From Candidatus Woesearchaeota archaeon (lineage in GTDB: Archaea; Nanobdellota; Nanobdellia; Woesearchaeales; ARS49): 11,796 nt of DNA. Position 1 is the stretch's first letter. Each line of letters starts with the position of its first letter. The DNA is taken from assembly GCA_023261345.1 (NCBI GenBank), contig JAHFPE010000008.1, positions 1 to 11,796 on the forward strand, given 5' to 3'. The position numbers and the translations under genes were made by a program. Positions 6,846 through 11,796 of the stretch are shown piece after piece. Under the pieces are notes generated by a model. That model made no database searches. It saw only the letters and a list, made by a program, of their open reading frames with translations, and was not told where the DNA came from.

Positions 6846-7458
6846 TTGCCTTGCCAGAACATAATTCGCGAACAAATTTTTTATCAGGATAATGCAAGTG
6901 CCCAGGTGTTACGAGTTTGAGATTGTCAAGAACTTTATTAATTCTAATTTTGAAAAAGAATTTTTTGAGGCTTACAATTCTTTTTTCGTTTGGCAAATTA
7001 AGGATGATTCTTCCGCCTGGTTTTGTAATTCTGCACAGTTCCGCAAATCCTTTCTCTGGGTCAGGCAAGTGTTCAAGGACATTTGATGATATTGCAACAT
7101 CGACGCTGTTATCTGGTAAGGAAACATTTCTTGCATCACACAATAAAAATTCTGAAGTAGCGTCCCATCGTTCCCACACTGCAAGTCGTTTTGCTTCAAT
7201 GAGTGCATGATTTGATAAGTCAGCGCCAATGAGTTTCTTTACTTGGGGACACTTTTTGTGAATCATGGACAACAAATGCCCTCTTTCGCATCCGATGTCC
7301 GCAATTATTTCTCCGGGTGTTGGTGCTATTGTTTGAAGTAATAATTCTCTTCTTGCTTTTTCAATCCAACGTATCATAAAGAATGGATGATTGCATAAGT
7401 ATTCCATTGGGTGTGCTTTTGTGATTTCTTCAATCTCTTGTGCATCAGGTGTTTTCAT
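6754..7458 (-). CDS. Class I SAM-dependent methyltransferase (234 aa)
   Basis: Transfers a methyl group from S-adenosylmethionine, and in this locus a sugar or lipid-carrier acceptor is plausible. The Rossmann core is clear: motif I IIADIGCERGHL (residues 51-62), acidic end of strand 2 at GADLS (78-82, D80), FLLCDARNVSLPDNSVDVAISSNVLEHL (104-131) and ITKPGGRIILNLP. This is the Methyltransf_11 type. The frame is open up to 7608, with in-frame ATGs at 7491, 7479 and 7470. I chose the ATG at 7458 because GGAG lies six bases before it, giving a 14-bp overlap with the upstream gene. Those ATGs fall in a 21-bp tandem repeat. The 3' end overlaps the plus-strand small membrane protein by 92 bp. The C-terminus (LAGLYVYAVVVPVK) looks natural for the fold. 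Family sure, substrate unknown. Confidence 0.88.
   Translation of the reverse strand: MKTPDAQEIEEITKAHPMEYLCNHPFFMIRWIEKARRELLLQTIAPTPGEIIADIGCERGHLLSMIHKKCPQVKKLIGADLSNHALIEAKRLAVWERWDATSEFLLCDARNVSLPDNSVDVAISSNVLEHLPDPEKGFAELCRITKPGGRIILNLPNEKRIVSLKKFFFKIRINKVLDNLKLVTPGHLHYPDKKFVRELCSGKAIIQQLFLGPTVSLAGLYVYAVVVPVKPSVK
6877..6882 (+). terminator. Candidate T-tract terminator for the plus-strand cassette
   Basis: Six T residues 32 bases past the stop at 6845, with further T6 runs at 6961-6966 and 6981-6986. T-tracts of this kind can end archaeal transcripts. All lie inside the opposite-strand methyltransferase gene, so the plus transcript would end antisense to it. A/T-rich codons could produce them by chance. 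Confidence 0.25.
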
Positions 7459-7918
7459 TTGAAACTCCATCGTTACCATTGGGAACTTCATCGTTTGGCG
7501 TCTGTATATCTTTTCGTTGTTGAATAAATAAGCAAACCACCGTTGCCACAATGACAAGGAACGGTAACAGCGCAGTATGATGCTGAATTCTAATACCAAG
7601 AAGGCCAAGATAATAACTCATCACCCCAAAAACTCCTAAGATCACAAGCGTTCCTACGACAGTTCGTTCACCAAGCGGTATTGATGTTCTCCATGCAAGC
7701 ATAATGCAATAGCCAGGAAGAACTGCGAACCAGAGCATGCCAAGCACGAACTTCGCAAGTATTGATGTGTCGGTGTGGGAAAACACAATGTTGAGGATAC
7801 CAGTTGTGAAAAAGATGAAAAGAGTAATTATTCCTAGTTCTTTCAAAATTGCGCGTCCTACTTCTTTAATAACATTCGCTTTGAGTATATTACGCACCAA
7901 TACATTCCCCTCCAACAT
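7445..7918 (-). CDS. Small four-helix membrane protein, DUF1616-like, second copy (157 aa)
   Basis: Four hydrophobic segments at about 28-46, 54-75, 87-109 and 116-133, with LWFAVLPGYCIML (62-74) matching the PGY region of the 148-aa protein at 6399-6845. The tail (134-157) is hydrophilic and ends in two imperfect seven-residue repeats, NDEVPNG and NDGVSNE. The gene follows the second GT-C-like gene and overlaps its end. The ATG at 7918 has no Shine-Dalgarno site before it, whereas GGAGGGG (7913-7907) sits just inside. A TTG start at 7900 (spacing six) or GTG at 7897 (spacing nine) is therefore a real alternative, shortening the overlap from 29 to 11 or 8 bp. Probably a membrane partner of the GT-C-like protein; function unknown. 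Confidence 0.75.
   Translation of the reverse strand: MLEGNVLVRNILKANVIKEVGRAILKELGIITLFIFFTTGILNIVFSHTDTSILAKFVLGMLWFAVLPGYCIMLAWRTSIPLGERTVVGTLVILGVFGVMSYYLGLLGIRIQHHTALLPFLVIVATVVCLFIQQRKDIQTPNDEVPNGNDGVSNENT
7454..7495 (-). repeat. Two-copy 21-bp imperfect tandem repeat at the methyltransferase start
   Basis: Unit 1 (7495-7475) and unit 2 (7474-7454) match at 16 of 21 positions; both begin AACGATG and hold AATG near the end. In the upstream gene's frame they encode NDEVPNG and NDGVSNE. In the methyltransferase frame they read MKFPMVT and MEFQMKT, supplying four in-frame ATGs. The second copy carries the GGAG that marks the likely start at 7458. Confidence 0.8.
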
Positions 7919-9524
7919 GTGAATTATGCAGTACTAACGAGCCTGAATTTTCGTATGCAACAATGAAATCGTGTTCTTTAAGTTTGTTTGCGATTGCAAG
8001 ATTAAACTCTTTGGCGCCTTGTATTCTGCTTACTGTGTCAAAGACGTAAAAATCGTAATCGCAAATATCTGATGTTCCTCTTGCCTGAATGTTGTTTTCT
8101 GTTTGATGAAATCCAAAACTAAAAATTCCTTTTCTGTAGGGTAGTGCATTTGTGTGATCAAATAAACGTTCCGTTTTTATTTCTCGTCGTAGTTTTCCTG
8201 ATTGCGCCATCGCAATAAAATCTTCAAGTAAAATTACATCAGTCCAGCGTTCTGAATTAAATAGTGTTCCTGCTTGATTGTACGCATCACCATACATGAA
8301 AAGTACAGTTGCATGTTGAGGTGTTTCTGTTGCAATCCAACGCATTGCATTCCAGCTTTCTTGGGAGAGAAGTCCAGGCCCACCCATTGGCACAAGAAAA
8401 GTATTAGCAAAAAAGATGGTGAGTCCAATACTTAATGCGCAAGTTGCGCGTGATGAAAATCGAGATGGCACGTACTTAATGATGAGTGTGTAAAGTGCGA
8501 TTCCTAAGAAGACACTTAAGGTTATTGGCCACATGTATCTTGTTTCTAAACCACGTTTGCCAGTTCCGATGTAATTCGTGAATCCTACGAGTAAAAAGAA
8601 TAATCCTGCTTGCACAACACGTTGTTTGTTCATAAAAATAATTCCAATAATTAGACCAAGCACAACAAGAAGTACAAGCCAAAGTGGAATAATTGTAAGT
8701 GAAACAAATTGGCTTAAACCTGGTGTTGCAGGAGTATAATATTGTGGCTCGTAATCATGAAGAAATGTTCCTGCAAAAATGACTAAATAGTATGCTGCGA
8801 GTAGAACACTTCCGCAAACCATTGCTGTAGTTTTTTTCCATTGCGCAAGAGAAAATCTTTTACTCAGAATGTCAATAATCAATATGAATCCAATAAACCA
8901 AATTCCAAAAATGTATTCTGATGTATGACCAAACGCAATTGTCATCATAATGATAGCGCCTAGGATAATGAGTTTTTTATCCTGAACACCTCGTTGATGC
9001 AAACGAGCAATGCACCATATGAAGAGAATGAGCATTGCTGAACCTGCATAAAAAGGCCAGTTTCCCCACGTGAATGATGTGATAAAGATTTGGCTGAACA
9101 ATATCAGGTTGAGGGGTAAGGAAAGTATGGCGATTTTTGTATTCCATAATCGGATTGTAAAATACATTGTGCATACTGAAAGTGTTGTGAGAAGCATTAT
9201 GACAACGTAAATAGACGAGTAAACCGGAATTCCAGTTGCTTGTGCGACAAGCACTCCGAGCACTTCAAGTAATGATGGTTGTGATTGGATAACATCCGTA
9301 AATCCGCGAGAAAGGGAAGGTGCAAGAAGTTTCCAATTTCCAGATTCAGAAAGCCACCATTGATAGCTTGTAAAGATGAATGCGTCTTGCGCGTAAAAGC
9401 CATAAGGATAGTCATGACTAATGTTCTTATCCCAAATATTTGCTGGTCCAATAACAAGAAGAGTGATGATGAGAACAAATAACGCAAGTCGTTCCCATAA
9501 CTTACTTGATTCAAGAATGTTCAC
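7890..9524 (-). CDS. GT-C-like polytopic membrane protein, second copy, putative lipid-linked glycosyltransferase (544 aa)
   Basis: Same architecture as the 588-aa protein at 4636-6402. Helix 1 is at about 12-29. The outer loop has YAQDAFIFTSYQWWLSESG (44-62, D47), then SRGFTDVIQSQPSL (72-85), matching the RGF...VI..P.L block of the other copy. About ten further hydrophobic segments extend to about residue 380. The soluble C-terminal domain (389-544) begins WNAMRWIATETPQHATVLFMYG, which aligns with WEAIEWVRENTPKESIVFFLFG. The start is GTG at 9524, preceded by a GGGGA-type site at six bases. A TATA box lies 36 bases upstream. It heads a run with the small PGY protein and the methyltransferase, all overlapping. 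The likely role is transfer of a sugar from a polyprenyl carrier at the outer membrane face; a non-enzymatic membrane role is possible. Substrate unknown. Confidence 0.75.
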   Translation of the reverse strand: MNILESSKLWERLALFVLIITLLVIGPANIWDKNISHDYPYGFYAQDAFIFTSYQWWLSESGNWKLLAPSLSRGFTDVIQSQPSLLEVLGVLVAQATGIPVYSSIYVVIMLLTTLSVCTMYFTIRLWNTKIAILSLPLNLILFSQIFITSFTWGNWPFYAGSAMLILFIWCIARLHQRGVQDKKLIILGAIIMMTIAFGHTSEYIFGIWFIGFILIIDILSKRFSLAQWKKTTAMVCGSVLLAAYYLVIFAGTFLHDYEPQYYTPATPGLSQFVSLTIIPLWLVLLVVLGLIIGIIFMNKQRVVQAGLFFLLVGFTNYIGTGKRGLETRYMWPITLSVFLGIALYTLIIKYVPSRFSSRATCALSIGLTIFFANTFLVPMGGPGLLSQESWNAMRWIATETPQHATVLFMYGDAYNQAGTLFNSERWTDVILLEDFIAMAQSGKLRREIKTERLFDHTNALPYRKGIFSFGFHQTENNIQARGTSDICDYDFYVFDTVSRIQGAKEFNLAIANKLKEHDFIVAYENSGSLVLHNSHVGGECIGA

Positions 9525-9556
9525 GTTCCATCCCCTGTTCCTTTCCTATGGCCTTT

Positions 9557-9563
9557 CTTATAG
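9557..9563 (-). promoter_or_regulatory. TATA-like box for the minus-strand GT-C-like operon
   Basis: CTATAAG on the minus strand, centred 36 bases before the GTG at 9524, giving a short leader of about 10 nt. It lies directly after the glycyl-tRNA synthetase stop (9567), so the glycan genes can be transcribed separately from it. Confidence 0.5.
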
Positions 9564-9566
9564 ATT

Positions 9567-11150
9567 TCAGTTCTGAGTGTTTGACGTAGGATCATCTGAA
9601 TTATGTTGCGTGTTGTTTTCTTTTTTAACAAGAACTCCTGCTTTTTCAAATGCGATTTCTTGTTTAAGCAGTTGGCAAAGTCGTTGTTGTAATTGTTTGA
9701 TTGGAACGCGAATTTGACTTGCCGTGTCTCTATCTCGTATTGTTACATCTTTATTTGTGATGCTATCAAAATCTATTGTGATGCAGTAAGGAATGCCAAT
9801 CTCATCTGCTCGTGCGTATCTGCGACCTACACTTCCTGATGTATCATACTGTGCAGGAAAGTCTTCTCGAATGTCTTCGTAAATTTTGTGTGCAAGTTTA
9901 GTGAGTTCTTCCTTATTTGAAAGTAGCGGGAATATTGCTGCTTTAACTGGCGCAAGTGCAGGATGTAATCTTAGGACAACATAATCTCGTTCTTTACTGT
10001 AAAGGTACGCTTCACACAAGAATAGTAAGAACGCTCTATCAACTCCAGTGCTTGGTTCTGCTACAACGTGTGGGACGATTTTTTTCTTTGTTTCTTCGTC
10101 ATAAAGCGAGAGGTCTTTTCCTGAATTTTTTATGTGTTGTTGTAAATCATAATCGCTTCTATCCGCAATTCCTTGTAATTCTTTCCAGCCAAATGGAAAT
10201 TCGTATTCTAAATCCCATGTGTCTTTTGCATAATGTGCTTTTTCTTCAGTGACGTGCTGACGAACTCTGATATGTTCTGGATTGCACCCGAGTTTTACAA
10301 ACCAGTTGTGTTCTGTTGCAAGCCAGTACGCGTGCCAAGGGGATTGAATGATGTTGTTCTCGAGTGCTGCTGCAATCGTCATTTTTGTTGCGCTAGTTCC
10401 TTTGATTTGGCTCTCTGAACTTAAGATAAGAAGTTCGTATTCTAGTACGTGTTTGATAAAAGGGCATTCGTCGTGCTTGTCTGGGTGAATGAAATATTCT
10501 ATTTCCATTTGTTCAAATTCGCGCATTCGAAACAAGAAATTTCTGGGAGATATTTCGTTTCTAAACGCTTTGCCAATTTGTGCGATTCCAAATGGTAGTT
10601 TGCATCTTGCTGTTTCAGCAACGAGTTTGAAATTAGCAAACATTAATTGTGCAGTTTCTGGACGTAAATACGCAATTGCGTCTTTGTCTTGCTTAGGTCC
10701 TACAAATGTTTGAAACATAAGATTGAACGCAGAGGCTTCGCCAAGTGGACTTTTGCATTTGGTGCACTTCAAGTTTTTGGTTCTAATAAATTCATTGATG
10801 TCGCTAAGTGTTAAGGATGAAGCAGAGATATTGAGCAGGTCTTCTATGAGAACATCTGCTCTGAATCGTTCATTGCATTTAGTGCATGAAACAAGAACAT
10901 CAGAAAATCCATTTACGTGTCCTGATGCAATCCAAACTGTTGGGTGTGCAATAATTGAGCCATCAATTCCAACTACGTCTTGTCGTTGTTGTACATGATA
11001 TGTCCACCATTCTTTTTTGATGTTGTTTTTGAGTTCAACCCCAATTGGTCCATAATCAAAAAAGCCAGCAATTCCTCCATATATTTCGCTATTGGCAAAG
11101 ACAAGTCCTTTTTTCTTGCAAAATGTCGTCAATTCTTCAACTGTAACCAT
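9567..11150 (-). CDS. glyS: Glycyl-tRNA synthetase, alpha2 type
   Basis: Charges tRNA-Gly with glycine in the cytosol as a class II homodimer. Numbering is from the ATG at 11150 (527 aa). The N-terminal core has YGGIAGFFDYGPIGVELKNN (24-43). A zinc site is suggested by CTKC (89-92) and CTKC (129-132). YLRPETAQ (161-168), motif 2 FRNEISPR (196-203) and motif 3 EPSTGVDR (365-372) follow. The anticodon-binding domain (about 394-499) includes LAPVKAAIFPL, GSVGRRYARADEIGIPYC and VTIRDRDT. The sequence after motif 2 (REFEQMEIEYF, ADRSDYDLQQH) and motif 3 match the bacterial alpha2 form rather than the usual archaeal one. A short Asn/Thr-rich tail (about 510-527) is extra. A GTG at 11153 is an alternative start. 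TATA spacing of 27 bases favours the ATG and a leaderless mRNA. Confidence 0.96.
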   Translation of the reverse strand: MVTVEELTTFCKKKGLVFANSEIYGGIAGFFDYGPIGVELKNNIKKEWWTYHVQQRQDVVGIDGSIIAHPTVWIASGHVNGFSDVLVSCTKCNERFRADVLIEDLLNISASSLTLSDINEFIRTKNLKCTKCKSPLGEASAFNLMFQTFVGPKQDKDAIAYLRPETAQLMFANFKLVAETARCKLPFGIAQIGKAFRNEISPRNFLFRMREFEQMEIEYFIHPDKHDECPFIKHVLEYELLILSSESQIKGTSATKMTIAAALENNIIQSPWHAYWLATEHNWFVKLGCNPEHIRVRQHVTEEKAHYAKDTWDLEYEFPFGWKELQGIADRSDYDLQQHIKNSGKDLSLYDEETKKKIVPHVVAEPSTGVDRAFLLFLCEAYLYSKERDYVVLRLHPALAPVKAAIFPLLSNKEELTKLAHKIYEDIREDFPAQYDTSGSVGRRYARADEIGIPYCITIDFDSITNKDVTIRDRDTASQIRVPIKQLQQRLCQLLKQEIAFEKAGVLVKKENNTQHNSDDPTSNTQN

Positions 11151-11173
11151 CACGTTAATTGGCGTAAAGAGTG

Positions 11174-11181
11174 TTTATAAA
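11174..11181 (-). promoter_or_regulatory. TATA box of the glycyl-tRNA synthetase gene
   Basis: TTTATAAA (centre about 11177) lies 27 bases before the ATG at 11150, placing the transcription start at the start codon (leaderless). It lies in the roughly 100-bp gap after the rfcL stop, so glyS has its own promoter. Confidence 0.7.
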
Positions 11182-11249
11182 CATAACGTTCGAATAACAG
11201 AAGTCTAACATTTAGCCGTATAGATGTCACAGATTCCGAACGCGGTATC

Positions 11250-11796
11250 TTATCTTAACAGAAACTCTTTTTCCTCTTCCTCAAGTTCAAGAACATCCGC
11301 TACTTGAAATTTGGTTGCGATTCGTGAAAGGTATGGTACAATATCTTGGAGTGCGCGTCGTTTTGAAGTGTGGCAAAACATCGCAACCTTTTCTGCAATG
11401 CTTTGTCGTGCTGCTTTTTTGCTCATCCACATTTTAAGGAGTCGTTCTGGTTTTTTGTACGTGATCTGTGTGTGAAGCGGTGCTTCTTTTGCAATTGCAA
11501 CTCCAACTGTTAACAAATCATTAACATAGCTAAGAAATCTCCAGTGTTGCATTCTTCGTATTCTTCCTCGAAATACATCTGCTCGACTTAGGTATTCCCA
11601 TGCGTTGTTTCTTGCAGTTGCTGTTGTGTATTCTCGTGGCATGTTTTCTTCAAGCCAAAAGAATGCCTCATCAAGATTTTCATCAACATGACTAAACGCA
11701 TCGCGCGTAACTGCAAGGTCAGTGTGTCGTAGGACGCGAGGTAGGGCTAGTGTCATATCTTCCTCTTTGTCTCTTTCTCCAAGTTGATCAACGATT
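11250..11796 (-). CDS. rfcL: Replication factor C large subunit, C-terminal part, 5' end cut by window edge
   Basis: Part of the archaeal clamp loader (RfcS4-RfcL) that opens the PCNA ring and places it on primed DNA. The visible 182 codons are the C-terminal collar region; the AAA+ ATPase lies beyond the right edge. The frame is open to the edge, with LGERDKEEDM continuing into the rest, so the ATG at 11756 is internal. The match to archaeal RfcL is strong: AFFWLEENMPREY, LSRADVFRGRIRRMQHWRFLSYVNDLLTVGVAIAKE, and ADVLELEEEEKEFLL near the end, equivalent to the family's ELxLDEEEIEFL. The protein stops three residues later at an ordinary TAA. The charged tail with a PCNA-interacting (PIP) box that ends many RfcL proteins is not seen. 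Confidence 0.93.
   Translation of the reverse strand, partial: IVDQLGERDKEEDMTLALPRVLRHTDLAVTRDAFSHVDENLDEAFFWLEENMPREYTTATARNNAWEYLSRADVFRGRIRRMQHWRFLSYVNDLLTVGVAIAKEAPLHTQITYKKPERLLKMWMSKKAARQSIAEKVAMFCHTSKRRALQDIVPYLSRIATKFQVADVLELEEEEKEFLLR

Noticed and set aside
6892..7210. Plus-strand open frames inside the methyltransferase gene
   Set aside because: They are antisense to the conserved SAM-binding core and carry no recognisable domain or ribosome site.
7459..7608. Longer methyltransferase start up to 7608
   Set aside because: The extra residues lie in the upstream membrane-protein gene, do not resemble the fold, and lack a ribosome site. The ATG at 7458 has GGAG at six bases.
10723..10998. 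Plus-strand open frames across the glyS gene
   Set aside because: They are antisense to conserved glycyl-tRNA synthetase motifs, so they are shadows of that gene.
1..11796. Mobile elements, CRISPR arrays, defence systems
   Set aside because: No transposase or integrase, no spaced direct repeats and no nuclease/toxin-like genes were seen on either strand.

Overview
The window looks archaeal. Its right edge carries the C-terminal part of an archaeal replication factor C large subunit. Several genes have an A/T-rich TATA box about 25-27 bases before the start codon, the spacing expected for archaeal leaderless mRNAs. Coding is dense, base composition is moderately A/T-rich, and the glycyl-tRNA synthetase reads as the bacterial alpha2 type. 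Together these suggest a small-genome, gene-exchanging archaeon, possibly of the DPANN kind. The lineage is an inference, since there is no rRNA in the window.

Left part (1-1508, minus strand): a metal-uptake operon, probably zinc. A lipoprotein substrate-binding protein of the ZnuA/AdcA/TroA type is followed by the matching ABC ATPase, which runs off the left edge. The permease is presumably just outside. A TATA-like box and a perfect 10-bp palindrome precede the operon. Divergent from it (1676-2743, plus) is a protein I do not recognise, with a soluble N-terminal two-thirds and hydrophobic C-terminal segments. Convergent with that is an ARPP-1/DUF6569-family protein (2778-3695, minus), which has its own promoter and a strong Shine-Dalgarno site.

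Middle (3751-9524): a surface-glycan locus. It contains a family-2 glycosyltransferase (minus) and, divergent from it, a polytopic GT-C-like membrane protein coupled to a small four-helix 'PGY' membrane protein (plus). Facing these on the minus strand is a second, distantly paralogous GT-C-like protein plus its own small PGY protein, followed by an overlapping SAM-dependent methyltransferase. The two cassettes run towards each other, and their 3' ends overlap by 92 bp of coding sequence. The simplest reading is lipid-linked sugar assembly or glycan transfer at the outer face of the membrane, with the cytosolic GT2 and methyltransferase building or decorating the sugars. The substrates are not visible from sequence.

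Right part (9567-11796, minus): glycyl-tRNA synthetase with its own TATA box, then the 3' end of rfcL. I saw no tRNA, rRNA, CRISPR array, insertion sequence or attachment site. No intergenic gap exceeds about 170 bases.
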